Shown piece by piece: positions 6,897 through 15,045 of a stretch of 42,709 bases of DNA. Made by a program: the position numbers and the translations under genes. Origin of the DNA: a virus; IMG/VR virus record IMGVR_UViG_3300044684_000123, positions 1-42,709 of that record. One strand, given 5' to 3'. Below the pieces are notes generated by a model that saw nothing but the letters and a program-made list of their open reading frames with translations, did not search any database and was not told the DNA's origin. How positions within the stretch are numbered: position 1 is the stretch's first letter; the number at the start of each line of letters is the position of its first letter.

Positions 6897-8915
6897 TTAC
6901 GGCGTAGCCGGCTTCGACGCGTACGTGAACGATTCCGGGTGGCGGATGTTCATGTCCACGTCCTGGAACACGACGATGCGCGTGCCGCCGCTGGTGGACA
7001 GCGAATACGGGTCCACCATCATGTCCAGGCCCGACCACATCGCCACGATGAAGTCCGACCAGTTGCCGAACCACACATCGCCGTCATCGATCTGGTTCGT
7101 AACGTCAACGCTGTATCCGTTGATCGTGTTGCCTTGCTCCCAAATGGTGCCACCCTGGGCGATTGCCGCGCCGGGGAACTTCAGCGTGGTCTTTGCGTCG
7201 CCGCGCGCGCGCGCGTTGATGACGTACGACAGGCTGCCCACGTCCGCGTCAGCCGCCGCGACTTCCGTTTCCATGTCCACGTATTCCTGGAACGTCGGAT
7301 ACGCGCCAGCGAGCGCCACGGCGTGAATGCCTGTCTGGTTCTTCAGGCCCTTCGGCGTATTCGCCGTGCCGGCGCCGTACAGCACCGCCTTATCCAGCGC
7401 GAGCGCCATCACCTTCAGCAGGTCGTTGCGCACGATCAGTTCCGCATCCGGGGTGGACTGCAGCATCAGGCGGCGCGTGATATCGGTGTACGCGGCCAGC
7501 GTTTTCGGGCTGAACCCGATCTGGTCGATACCCGGTTCGCTTTCGTTCGGCGATGCGCCTTCGCCCACCCAGTACGCCTGCGTCGCGCTGTTCTGGCGCG
7601 GGATATCGACGTTGCCGACCAGGCCGCCAAGCGTCATCACGCGCTTCAGTGCCCAGGTCTTGTGACGCAGCAGTTCGATGAACTGGTCCGCCAGCAGGTT
7701 CTGCGCGATGGCGTTCGAGCCGGGGCCGCCGGCCGGCGTCGTGGTCGAAAACGCGCGGTTCAGCACGTCAGCCGGGATCAGAATGCCCTTCGACTGCTTG
7801 CCGTATTGATCTTCAGCCGCACGCGAGCATTCGAATTCGAACGCAGCGTCCTTCTGGAACTGCTTGTTGTTCGGGTTGGCCAGCGCGCGGATGGCGCGCA
7901 TGATGGAGAACTGGCGCGCTTCCTTGTCGGTCAGCCCCAGTTCGCCTTCCTTCACCTGCTCGGACAGCGGCTTCCGCGCGTTGCGCTCCGTCGCGAAGTC
8001 GGCCAGCAGCTCACGCCGGAAATCTTCGGCGGACTTGCCTTCGGCGATGAACTGCAGCGCCTTGTCCACCTGGCCGTACTGGCGGCCCATTTCGGTCAGC
8101 TCGCGAACGCGTGCGCGTTCGGTTTCCTGGCCGCGCTGTTGCGCCGCCGACGACGTGTCGATGGCACGTTCGATGATTTCGACGTCGCCGGTATCGTTGC
8201 CGGCATCGTCCACTGCAACGCGGCACAGATTGCCCTGGGCGTCGCGGAAGGTGCGAAATTTCATGATTTGTCGTTCCTTAGTTGATCCACGCCCAGCGGC
8301 GGAATTGTGAACCTGCGTCGGATTGTCCGCCGGCTTCGCGCCTGTTTCCTCCCGTGGGATTTCCGCCTTGCGGCCCACTCCCACGGTGTCGTCTGCCGGC
8401 ACGGACACGAAACTGATTTCGAACGGCAGCCAGTCGGTGACGCTGTACACGTCCACGTCGCCGCGCTGCTCGATAAGGCGCATGCCATTCACCAGGTAGC
8501 CCACGGACACCTTGGTGATGATGCCGTCAGCGATATCCTGCAGCAGCTGTTCGCCGGCCGGCGAACGACTGATGCGCACGACGGCGCGGCCCTTCCGGTC
8601 GCTGTCGATGCGCACGGACTCGACCACGCCGCGCTGGTCGTCCCAGTTGTGCATCCAGAGAACGGGGGCGCCGTTCTGCAGGCGCGACAGGTCAACAGCG
8701 CCGGCATCGTGCGAAAGGATTTCGATGCCGAACCAGCGTTCGTATTCGACTTCGCTGCTGAACGACAGCTCGACGGTGCGCGCTTCCAGGTCAACGGCGC
8801 CAACATCGGCGACTCGCTGCAGGCCGCCGCGCTCGCGGATTTCGTGCAGCCGCTCGGCCAGCTTGTTCGTTTGCGACGCGCCGCCGTCGCGCGTCATGAT
8901 GCGCTGAATGTTCAT
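6897..8915 (-). CDS. Prohead protease fused to HK97-type major capsid protein
   Basis: 672 aa from ATG 8915 (ATGA overlap with the portal). Residues about 1-185 are an S78/U35 prohead protease: the His in VLWMHNWDD and the Ser in TKVSVGYLV are the expected catalytic pair. A linker with EIPREE follows (about 187-215). Residues about 218-672 are an HK97-fold capsid (IAQNLLADQFIELL, AVLYGAGTANTPKGL, WFGNWSDFIVAMWSGLDMMV). Inside the frame, an ATG at 8264 (MKFRTFRDAQGN) has a good Shine-Dalgarno (AAGGAACG) and lies 51 nt below a predicted late promoter, so a separate 455-aa capsid subunit is probably made as well. Fusions of this kind occur in other phages; the embedded promoter is the unusual part. 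Confidence 0.92.
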   Translation of the reverse strand: MNIQRIMTRDGGASQTNKLAERLHEIRERGGLQRVADVGAVDLEARTVELSFSSEVEYERWFGIEILSHDAGAVDLSRLQNGAPVLWMHNWDDQRGVVESVRIDSDRKGRAVVRISRSPAGEQLLQDIADGIITKVSVGYLVNGMRLIEQRGDVDVYSVTDWLPFEISFVSVPADDTVGVGRKAEIPREETGAKPADNPTQVHNSAAGRGSTKERQIMKFRTFRDAQGNLCRVAVDDAGNDTGDVEIIERAIDTSSAAQQRGQETERARVRELTEMGRQYGQVDKALQFIAEGKSAEDFRRELLADFATERNARKPLSEQVKEGELGLTDKEARQFSIMRAIRALANPNNKQFQKDAAFEFECSRAAEDQYGKQSKGILIPADVLNRAFSTTTPAGGPGSNAIAQNLLADQFIELLRHKTWALKRVMTLGGLVGNVDIPRQNSATQAYWVGEGASPNESEPGIDQIGFSPKTLAAYTDITRRLMLQSTPDAELIVRNDLLKVMALALDKAVLYGAGTANTPKGLKNQTGIHAVALAGAYPTFQEYVDMETEVAAADADVGSLSYVINARARGDAKTTLKFPGAAIAQGGTIWEQGNTINGYSVDVTNQIDDGDVWFGNWSDFIVAMWSGLDMMVDPYSLSTSGGTRIVVFQDVDMNIRHPESFTYASKPATP
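8322..8364 (-). promoter_or_regulatory. Predicted activator-dependent late promoter, copy 2 (inside the protease-capsid gene)
   Basis: The 19-mer GGAAATCCCACGGGAGGAA (8364-8346) is followed after 18 nt by GACAAT (8327-8322). Transcription would begin near 8315, giving a leader of about 50 nt before the internal capsid ATG at 8264. In frame the element encodes EIPREE-x8-DN in the linker between protease and capsid domains, where added residues are tolerated. Confidence 0.7.
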
Positions 8916-10492
8916 TGTTTCGGTTCCTTGCCCTGGGAAACGTCGCCCTTGCTCGGTGCCGGTTCGGGCGCGGGCGCAACGCCCATGATGATGTTGACGA
9001 TGGTTTCGGGGATGCCGCTGTCCTTCATCAGCTGAATGTCGGACCCGATTTCCTTGAACACCGTTTCGGGATCGTGGCCGCGCTCGCGGATCACCTGCGA
9101 CGGCGACGTGAAGCCGCCGCGAACTTCCGTCACCTTCGCCGTCGCGTCCGACTTCGGGTCAATCCATTCCCACCGGCGCGGCTGCCATTGCACGTTCTTG
9201 TACATGGCGAGTCGCGAAGCCGGCAGCGGCTTGCCGTCTTTCTTCACGATCAGATTTTTCAGCAGCGCGATTTTCAGCCACTCGAAGTAGACAGGCGCGC
9301 AGAGCGTTTCAATCAGCCACGTCTGCAGCTCTTTCCAGTTGTCGCGCTCGTCCACCTTGCCGTCGCGGATGGACGAAAAATTCACGCCTTCCAGGTCGTT
9401 CGCCAGGCTGTTGTACGCCACACCCATGCCAGCGCCTGCGCCGCGCAGCATCGCCTTGTTGAACACGGCGAATTCGCCGCTGGGGTAGTTCGGATTGAAG
9501 TCAGCGATTTCCGCGCCTTCAGGAAGTTCATGAATGGCGAGCGGCTCCGCGTTGATCGTGCTGGCCACGTCGTCGCCGTCGTCCACTTCCGGCCCGAACC
9601 CTTCGCGATACTGGATGAACATCATTTTCGACGCGGACGCGCGCGCGTTCTGCACGGCCGCATCTTCGAAGCCCATCAGGTGGTGCAGACGGAACAGGCT
9701 GGTTGCCGCCCAGGGGATACCGCGTCGCTGGCTTGCCCACTCGGTGACGAAGCCATGAATGATTTCATCGGCCGGGATGCGAACGAAGCCCTTTCCGCTG
9801 ACGCTGTAGTAAAAATACGCGTCCCATTCGTCCGTGCTGGTGAAATGGTACGCAATCGGCTTGCCGTAGCGGTTGAACTCGATTCCCTGACGGATGAAAT
9901 GGCCGTTCTTGCCGAAATTCGAGTCCTGGTAGCGAACCGGCAGCCGCTGCGGGTCGATGACTTGCAGCGCGAAGCCGAACGGCCCCGCGTCATCGCCGTA
10001 CACCTTGCGTATGATGAATTCGCCATCGCGTGCGGCGTGCTCGACGGCAAGCGCCTGAACGCCCCGCCACGTCAGCTTTCCGGTCACGTCGCAGTTGCCG
10101 GTCATTCCCCATTCGCGCCAGCTCGATTCAATCGCTTCGTTCGCGTTCTTGTCGGGCTTGCCGTTTGCCAGCGTAGCCTTCGCCTGCAGGCGAACGCCGT
10201 GGTGGCCGACGATGTTCTGGCGGCAGCGACGAACGAACGCCTTCATGTAGTCGTTGTTCGACCACTGTTCGCGCGAACGCGCCACCAGCGTCGGCTGGCG
10301 CATCGTGATGAAGTCGTCAATCGGCGTGGGAATGGCGCCCCACTTGTCGTTCGGATCAACAAACGACGCCTTGAACAACCCGGCGATGGAGCGCGCGAAC
10401 TTGCGACGCGGCGTTGCCGGGGCAATGTCGGAAATCGGCATGCCGGCGACTGGCTGCGCGGCGGCGCGCTTGCCGAAGAAAGGGATTTTCAT
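8912..10492 (-). CDS. Portal protein, lambda gpB family
   Basis: 526 aa from ATG 10492 (MKIPFFGKRAA), an ATGA overlap with the upstream gene; a longer frame upstream is rejected. Family motifs include ARSREQWSNNDYMKAFVRRC near the N-terminus, then GEFIIRKVYGDD, VIDPQRLPVRYQD and GMGVAYNSLANDLEGVNFSS. The portal dodecamer forms the DNA entry vertex, docks terminase and later the connector. The pairing with a GpA terminase and a fused protease-capsid is a lambda-like head module. The length is normal for the family. Confidence 0.92.
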   Translation of the reverse strand: MKIPFFGKRAAAQPVAGMPISDIAPATPRRKFARSIAGLFKASFVDPNDKWGAIPTPIDDFITMRQPTLVARSREQWSNNDYMKAFVRRCRQNIVGHHGVRLQAKATLANGKPDKNANEAIESSWREWGMTGNCDVTGKLTWRGVQALAVEHAARDGEFIIRKVYGDDAGPFGFALQVIDPQRLPVRYQDSNFGKNGHFIRQGIEFNRYGKPIAYHFTSTDEWDAYFYYSVSGKGFVRIPADEIIHGFVTEWASQRRGIPWAATSLFRLHHLMGFEDAAVQNARASASKMMFIQYREGFGPEVDDGDDVASTINAEPLAIHELPEGAEIADFNPNYPSGEFAVFNKAMLRGAGAGMGVAYNSLANDLEGVNFSSIRDGKVDERDNWKELQTWLIETLCAPVYFEWLKIALLKNLIVKKDGKPLPASRLAMYKNVQWQPRRWEWIDPKSDATAKVTEVRGGFTSPSQVIRERGHDPETVFKEIGSDIQLMKDSGIPETIVNIIMGVAPAPEPAPSKGDVSQGKEPKQ

Positions 10493-11040
10493 CGTTCGCT
10501 GAACTTCACAATGACGGGGCGCCCCCAGCGCGAACGCCCGCACTGCTTGGCGCGCTCGCGCGCCACCTGGGTGGCGTAGTACGCGCGCAGCTTCAGCAGG
10601 TCAGCGATGGGCGTGCGCCACAGTTCGCGGTTGTTGATCGTGTACCGCTGCTGGTCCTGCGTCGCGCGCTTCGCCAGCACGGCGTCGATGGCTTCCAGCG
10701 CGATGACGGCCTGGCTGCGCCCGTCGTACGGCTCATCGACGCTCGCCAGGTCGGGAACGATGACAAGCTGGCCGCCGCCGGCATCCATCAGCGCGCTGCC
10801 TTTGCTCGCGCGCATGCTGTACCAGTAAGTGCCAGGCTGCCATGCGCCAGTCGTCGCGGCATTAGCCGCGAATGCGTGCGACGTGCCGTCAGGCGTCGCC
10901 GTCAGGTCGATAGCTTGCGGGCCGCGCAGGATCGCGCGCAGCGTCCAGTCCGGCGCCGGATAGGCGGATGCGACCACGACGGCCTGGAAATCCAGGCCAG
11001 CCGTGATTTGTGCGGGAAGGGCGGAAGCGCAGCGGGTCAT
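10489..11040 (-). CDS. gpW-like head-tail joining protein with an N-terminal beta domain
   Basis: 183 aa. The C-terminal third (about 115-170: ALEAIDAVLAKRATQDQQRY, RELWRTPIADLLKLRAYYAT) matches the small gpW-type head-joining proteins usually found alone (about 70-90 aa) between terminase and portal. The N-terminal about 100 residues are beta-rich (ITAGLDFQAVVVASAYPAP, WQPGTYWYSMRA) and look like an Ig-like or decoration domain fused to it. It starts 4 bp after the terminase stop, is coupled to the portal by ATGA, and is the first gene below late promoter copy 3. Family call is from motif resemblance. Confidence 0.65.
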   Translation of the reverse strand: MTRCASALPAQITAGLDFQAVVVASAYPAPDWTLRAILRGPQAIDLTATPDGTSHAFAANAATTGAWQPGTYWYSMRASKGSALMDAGGGQLVIVPDLASVDEPYDGRSQAVIALEAIDAVLAKRATQDQQRYTINNRELWRTPIADLLKLRAYYATQVARERAKQCGRSRWGRPVIVKFSER

Positions 11041-11043
11041 CGA

Positions 11044-13122
11044 TCACCATTTCGTGGCCCATGTGCCCCTTCCTTTTCTCGCATTCAGGGCACGTTTAGA
11101 CCGAACAATGCGGCCATTGTCCTGACGCGGCGCCTGCTGTTCCTCCCGTGGGATTTCCGCCGGTTCGTTGTCGTTTGCGGTCGATTTGCGCATGTCCTCG
11201 ACCATATGAGCGAGTTTTTCGGCTCTTTCTCCGTATTTTTTCTCGAATTCTTCGCCAGCTTTTTGCTGCGGAACTGCCATGCGCATGCGTTCTGCGATGC
11301 GTTTAAACGACGGCTGCATGATCTTCAGCGCGGCGTAGTTGTACACGCGGCAGTCCAGCTTTTCGTTGCGGTCGCGGTCGTTCTTGCGCCAGTCCCGCAC
11401 CGGCTGGCCCTTCACGTAGCGGACCACCAGGCGTTCGGCCGTCATCTGCTTGAAAAATTCTTCGTTCCAGTCGTCACCAATCGGGAAGTGACAGAACCCA
11501 GGCCCTGGCTTCGTCTGCGCCAGGCGCCGCATAACCACCAGCTTGGCTTCGTCCACGCCGACGCGGAACAGGTCGGTGAACTTCGAACGCTTTTTGCCAG
11601 TCTGCTTGCGGTGCGGCTTCTCCACGATGGGGATGCCCCAGCCGCCCAGGCCCTTGATGCCGAATATGCGGCGGCCAGTCTTGCCGCGCAGCCAGTCGTA
11701 CGCAGCTGCCGTCATGCCGCCAGTGCCGCCCGTGTCCACGCACGTGCCTTCGATGCGCATCAGCGCGCCGCTTTCGTGGCGGTACGTGTTCGCCAGCACG
11801 TCTTCCAGGTCGTTCCACACGTCCGGCATCAGCGGGTCGCCGTACAGCACGCCCGTTTCGATGGACCACGATTCTTCACCGAAGCCCCACGCGACCACTT
11901 CGTATTCCAGGCGGTCGTCCTGCATGTCCACGCCGCACGACAGCCACAAGCCGCCCATCGGCACCTGCGCGGCGTATTCCTCGCGCCGGTTCAGCAGGCT
12001 GTCGGGGTCTGCCTTGTCGCCGGCAGCGAACGGCCAGCCAAGCGACACGTTCACGAACGACTGCAGGTCGCCCAGGGCAAGCTTGTCCAGGTACGACTGC
12101 ACAATGTCGCGCAGCCGGCGGAACGTGGAAGCCATTTCCGGCGCGTGAAACGATGCGTGCCCCTTGAACGGCTTCGTGGCGATCCAGCCGCCGCCTTCGC
12201 GCTCCGCATTGCGGATAGCGGCGATGCGCTGGCCATCGTCCCACAAGCTGCCGCATCCGATGCACGCGTACATCGCGGTGCCTGGTTCGTGGTCTTTGCC
12301 GAAATCCTTTTCCGCATCCTCGATGCTGGTGGACTGCCGGCCAGTCCAGTGCACGTTCTCCCAGCGGAAATACTGCAGCTCGCCGCAGTCAGGGCAGCGC
12401 ACGTGCCAGCGGCGTTGATCGCCGGCCAGCCAGCCCTTGTAAATGCGGCTGGTTTCCAGGTCCACGGGCGTGCTGCTGCGAATGTCCAGGCGGTCATCGC
12501 CGAACGTCGCCGAACGCTGCGCCAGCAGTTCCAGGAAGTCGCCTTCGGCCGTCGTGTCGTAGCCGTCCACTTCATCGGCCTGGGTGACGGGCGCCGAACG
12601 GCCGCGTGCGGTTTTCGGGCTGCCGGCCCAGCTGAACATCAGCCAGCCGCCGACGTACGAAATCATGCGGCTGTTGTTCACGCCTTCGCGCCCGCGCGGC
12701 TTCGCCATCTTCGCCGCAATCTTCGGGTTCGCTTCCAGCATCGGCTTCAGCTTCGTTTCCTGGAACGTCGCCATGTCGCCTTCGCTTGGCTGCGCGAAGA
12801 TCTGTGAACGCGGTTCGTGGTCGATGAAATAGCCGGTGATGCACTGCTGGGCCGTCGTCTTGCCAAGCTGCGCGGACAGCATCATGTCGATGCGGCGGAT
12901 GCCGGGTTCCTTGATCGCATCCAGGATGCCGCGCTGAATCGGCGCGTTGTCGAACTTGATCGGCCCAGGGATCGCGTTGCCGATGGGGATGCGCACGTTC
13001 TGTTCCGCCCACACGGACGGAAGCATGTCGGGCGGGGGCACCAGGTTTTCGGCGGCGCGGCGCGCGGCTTCAGCGACGGCGCGCCAGTTGCTGAACTGTT
13101 CAGCTGCGTTCGTCGTCGCCAT
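11044..13122 (-). CDS. Terminase large subunit, lambda gpA family
   Basis: 692 aa. The ATPase domain contains MMLSAQLGKTTAQQCITG (adapted Walker A) and a SWAGSPKTARGRSAPVTQADEVDGY segment whose ADEVD is the Walker B. A zinc knuckle follows (VRCPDCGELQYF and YACIGCGSLWDD), and the C-terminal nuclease domain has SCGVDMQDDRLEYEVVAWG with its acidic residues. This is typical of GpA terminases that package DNA from cos sites. It overlaps the small subunit by 23 bp. The C-terminal tail carries ANDNEP at 11167-11178 and EIPREEQQ, the latter being coding read-through of late promoter copy 3. A GTTTAAAC palindrome lies at 11301. Confidence 0.95.
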   Translation of the reverse strand: MATTNAAEQFSNWRAVAEAARRAAENLVPPPDMLPSVWAEQNVRIPIGNAIPGPIKFDNAPIQRGILDAIKEPGIRRIDMMLSAQLGKTTAQQCITGYFIDHEPRSQIFAQPSEGDMATFQETKLKPMLEANPKIAAKMAKPRGREGVNNSRMISYVGGWLMFSWAGSPKTARGRSAPVTQADEVDGYDTTAEGDFLELLAQRSATFGDDRLDIRSSTPVDLETSRIYKGWLAGDQRRWHVRCPDCGELQYFRWENVHWTGRQSTSIEDAEKDFGKDHEPGTAMYACIGCGSLWDDGQRIAAIRNAEREGGGWIATKPFKGHASFHAPEMASTFRRLRDIVQSYLDKLALGDLQSFVNVSLGWPFAAGDKADPDSLLNRREEYAAQVPMGGLWLSCGVDMQDDRLEYEVVAWGFGEESWSIETGVLYGDPLMPDVWNDLEDVLANTYRHESGALMRIEGTCVDTGGTGGMTAAAYDWLRGKTGRRIFGIKGLGGWGIPIVEKPHRKQTGKKRSKFTDLFRVGVDEAKLVVMRRLAQTKPGPGFCHFPIGDDWNEEFFKQMTAERLVVRYVKGQPVRDWRKNDRDRNEKLDCRVYNYAALKIMQPSFKRIAERMRMAVPQQKAGEEFEKKYGERAEKLAHMVEDMRKSTANDNEPAEIPREEQQAPRQDNGRIVRSKRALNARKGRGTWATKW
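11116..11158 (-). promoter_or_regulatory. Predicted activator-dependent late promoter, copy 3 (portal/head block)
   Basis: The 19-mer (11158-11140) is followed after 18 nt by GACAAT (11121-11116). It lies within the last 40 codons of the large terminase gene, where it encodes EIPREE-x8-DN, and would drive the gpW-like joiner, portal and protease-capsid from about 70 nt upstream of the first start codon. Confidence 0.7.
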
Positions 13123-13612
13123 CGTCCTGTTCTTCGTCGTCGGGCGGCGTCAGGTCCGCAGCCGCAGACTGTTCAAGCGCCAGCACCAGTTCAGCGCGCA
13201 GCTTTCGTTTAAACGAGCCTTCGTCCGTCTCTCCCAGCAGCTGCAGCACCGCGCGCTGCGGCACGTTCAGCACGTTCTGGCGGATGGCGGCCATCAGCGC
13301 GGCCTGCGCGCGTTCGAACTCGGCGACAGGGGCAACCAGGCCCTTGGCTTCCGCCAGCGCCAGCTCTGCCTGTTCCATCTTCGCGCGAGCGGTGCGCTTT
13401 TCGATTTCCTTTATGTCGTCAACTGCGCCGCCGGCCGCGTCCAGTTGTCGCTGGATGCGCCACGATATTACATCGGCAAGGTCGAACACCCATTCGATGC
13501 CGCGCGCGCCGCGTTGCACCACCGGCATGCCGTCTTTCACCCACCTGTCAATGGTCGGCAGGGAAACGTTCATGTGTTCGGCCAGCCCCGAACGGTTCAA
13601 TTTCACGCCCAT
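13100..13612 (-). CDS. Terminase small subunit, Nu1-like
   Basis: 170 aa. The N-terminus is a winged HTH (LNRSGLAEHMNVSLPTIDRW, then KDGMPVVQRGARGIEWVFDL), as in lambda Nu1, which binds the cos region. A long helical oligomerisation segment follows (KMEQAELALAEAKGLV) and the C-terminus is strongly acidic (PPDDEEQDDGDDERS), probably the contact with the large subunit. It is the first gene of the head module, with a 164-bp gene-free stretch upstream that is the natural place for cos. Confidence 0.88.
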   Translation of the reverse strand: MGVKLNRSGLAEHMNVSLPTIDRWVKDGMPVVQRGARGIEWVFDLADVISWRIQRQLDAAGGAVDDIKEIEKRTARAKMEQAELALAEAKGLVAPVAEFERAQAALMAAIRQNVLNVPQRAVLQLLGETDEGSFKRKLRAELVLALEQSAAADLTPPDDEEQDDGDDERS

Positions 13613-13776
13613 GCTATCGGCAAGCTGTAGTCATAACTTTTAGTAATTAAGGGCACGCAGATATCGAAAGGCGCGGGACCGATGCCCCCGGCCCCTGGCG
13701 CCCCTGGGAAGGACCCATTCGTTGTAGAAACGCAACAGTTGCATGCGTGCAACGAACAGGCCGCCATCCCACGTAC
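13613..13776. other. Gene-free stretch between Rz and small terminase: candidate cos region
   Basis: Lambda-type phages with Nu1/A terminases carry cos just upstream of the small subunit gene and next to Rz, exactly this position. The stretch holds a GC block at 13681-13715 with two CAGGGGC direct repeats around GGCGCC, a GTTGCA-TGCG-TGCAAC inverted repeat at 13738-13753 with further GTTG/CAAC units at 13720-13757, and an AT-rich patch at 13627-13651 that could allow bending. The exact nick sites cannot be read. Confidence 0.5.
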
Positions 13777-14313
13777 TCACGGGCCATCACGGTCCTTCCG
13801 CACCACGTCCTGCAGCGCCTTCACCGTGATTGCGCACTGGTCGGCTCTGTCGGCGAGTCGAACAAGAAAGTCCGCATCTGCTTGCCGAAGTCCGCCTGCA
13901 CCGGCTGCATCAGCGTTGCCGGCACTGGCGCCAGCTTGGCCGGTGCTGGGCACGCTGCCACTGCCTGCGTTGCAGGTGAAACGCTCGCGCAGCCGCAGAG
14001 TGCCAGCACGCAGGTCAGCAATAGTGCGATCAGAAACAGTTTTCGCATCGCTCAATTCCTTTTGGTATTTCGCGTCCAGGGCAGCCATGTCCGCCACCCG
14101 CTGCGCTTCGGTATCGCGCGCCGCCTGTTCGGCATCGGCACGCGCCTTGTTCGCCGCAGCCAGGCTGTCCGCATACTGCTGCTTCAGCTGCGCGATTTCT
14201 GCGACACGGCGCGCATGCTCGACATGCACGCCGAATTCGTAGCAGCCGAACGCGAGAGCGAACGCCACCAGGATGGCGATGACGTACGGCGCGATTGCTT
14301 TCAGGAAGGTCAT
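13777..14313 (-). CDS. Rz: Rz-like i-spanin
   Basis: 178 aa from ATG 14313 (ATGA overlap with the endolysin stop). One N-terminal transmembrane segment (APYVIAILVAFALAFGCYEF) is followed by a long charged coiled coil (HARRVAEIAQLKQQYADSLA through RADAEQAARDTEAQRVADMA) and a C-terminal domain. This is the classic inner-membrane spanin that, with Rz1, disrupts the outer membrane at the end of lysis. A longer in-frame start upstream is Ala-rich and falls inside the endolysin gene, so it is rejected. Confidence 0.88.
   Translation of the reverse strand: MTFLKAIAPYVIAILVAFALAFGCYEFGVHVEHARRVAEIAQLKQQYADSLAAANKARADAEQAARDTEAQRVADMAALDAKYQKELSDAKTVSDRTIADLRAGTLRLRERFTCNAGSGSVPSTGQAGASAGNADAAGAGGLRQADADFLVRLADRADQCAITVKALQDVVRKDRDGP
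13821..14048 (-). CDS. Rz1: Rz1-like o-spanin lipoprotein, nested within Rz
   Basis: 75 aa encoded in another frame entirely inside Rz. It has a lipoprotein signal (MRKLFLIALLLTCVLALCGC) with the acylated Cys expected at residue 20, then a Pro-rich mature part (CPAPAKLAPVPATL), typical of Rz1. The nested arrangement is the lambda/P2 pattern. Rz1 sits in the outer membrane inner leaflet and pairs with Rz across the periplasm. Confidence 0.85.
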   Translation of the reverse strand: MRKLFLIALLLTCVLALCGCASVSPATQAVAACPAPAKLAPVPATLMQPVQADFGKQMRTFLFDSPTEPTSAQSR

Positions 14314-14837
14314 TGCGCCCCCATACAGTGCTGATACCGCTGCTGCTGCCGCACCCACACGCCCCAGCAGCGCTTATTCGGCTTGCCGTTCACCAGCGTG
14401 CTGCAATCGTATCCGGCCGCATAGCGATAGTTCAGCAGCCCCTTGCAGGCTGCCGCGTAGTTGCCGGCGATGACTTCGCGGCGCATCGTGGACTTGCGCC
14501 AGTTGCCGATGCCGAACTGCCCGATGAAGTCCACGTACTCATCGTATTCTTCCTGGGCCAGCTTCGTGTCGGGCGGAAGCGACGCGACCAGTGCGCGTTC
14601 GTCCTGCGCCATCAGATTGCGCGCCAGTTCGGCGGCGCGTTTGCGGGTGATGGTGTCACCCATCTTCACGGGCGCACCGTTTTCGTAATGCGTCGAACCG
14701 TGCCCGATGGTCGGCACGTCGCCTTTCGTCGGGATCACGGCGTGGTCGGTGAACCCTTCGCGGGCTTGCCACGTGGTGAATGCTGCGGCGCTGACAGTCA
14801 GGGCCGCGATGATGATGCGCTTACGCGGGGTCGGCAT
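14310..14837 (-). CDS. SAR endolysin (GH24 lysozyme-type)
   Basis: 175 aa from ATG 14837, with GGGG upstream. The N-terminal segment (RIIIAALTVSAAAFTTWQA) is weakly hydrophobic and Ala/Thr-rich, as in signal-arrest-release endolysins that are first membrane-tethered. The catalytic region is QAREGFTDHAVIPTKGD followed by VPTIGHGST: the Glu of REG and the Thr of TIGHG fit the E-x8-D-x5-T triad, but the Asp is in a longer loop (GD) than in T4 lysozyme. Later motifs (EEYDEYVDFIGQFGIGNWRK) fit the family. It overlaps the holin end by 17 bp. Confidence 0.85.
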   Translation of the reverse strand: MPTPRKRIIIAALTVSAAAFTTWQAREGFTDHAVIPTKGDVPTIGHGSTHYENGAPVKMGDTITRKRAAELARNLMAQDERALVASLPPDTKLAQEEYDEYVDFIGQFGIGNWRKSTMRREVIAGNYAAACKGLLNYRYAAGYDCSTLVNGKPNKRCWGVWVRQQQRYQHCMGAQ

Positions 14838-15045
14838 CGTCAACCCCGATGGCTTTCGGCTTCAACCAGCCGCGCCACACGCAGAACGGACGCAGTGCAT
14901 GGCGCCACATCCATTCGCCGATCAGCAGCAGCGAATATGCCGCCGCGACGAACGCGGCGAATTCACCCCAGCTGGATATCCCGATGGCGGCTAGTGCGCC
15001 CATCAGCTTCGCCGCGAGAAACGGCGTTTGCCCCTGTTGGTCCAT
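14821..15045 (-). CDS. Holin, HP1-like family
   Basis: 74 aa from ATG 15045 (MDQQGQTPFLAAK) with AAGGGC 8 nt upstream. An alternative ATG at 15075 lies upstream of the predicted transcription start, so it is disfavoured. A hydrophobic region (LMGALAAIGISSWGEFAAFV then AAAYSLLLIGEW) can make two short transmembrane segments, and a basic patch and acidic tail (KPKAIGVDDADPA) follow. The GEFAAFVAAAYSLLLIGEW pattern resembles HP1-type holins as I recall them. First lysis gene below late promoter copy 4, followed directly by the endolysin. Confidence 0.75.
   Translation of the reverse strand: MDQQGQTPFLAAKLMGALAAIGISSWGEFAAFVAAAYSLLLIGEWMWRHALRPFCVWRGWLKPKAIGVDDADPA

Noticed and set aside
8915-10579. 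554-codon plus-strand frame opposite the portal gene
   Set aside because: His/Arg/Val-rich shadow of the portal gene; no ribosome site and no motifs.
11876-12265. Additional small gene inside terminase in another frame
   Set aside because: GC-rich shadow frame without start context; Rz1 is the only nested gene with independent support (lipobox and Pro-rich tail).
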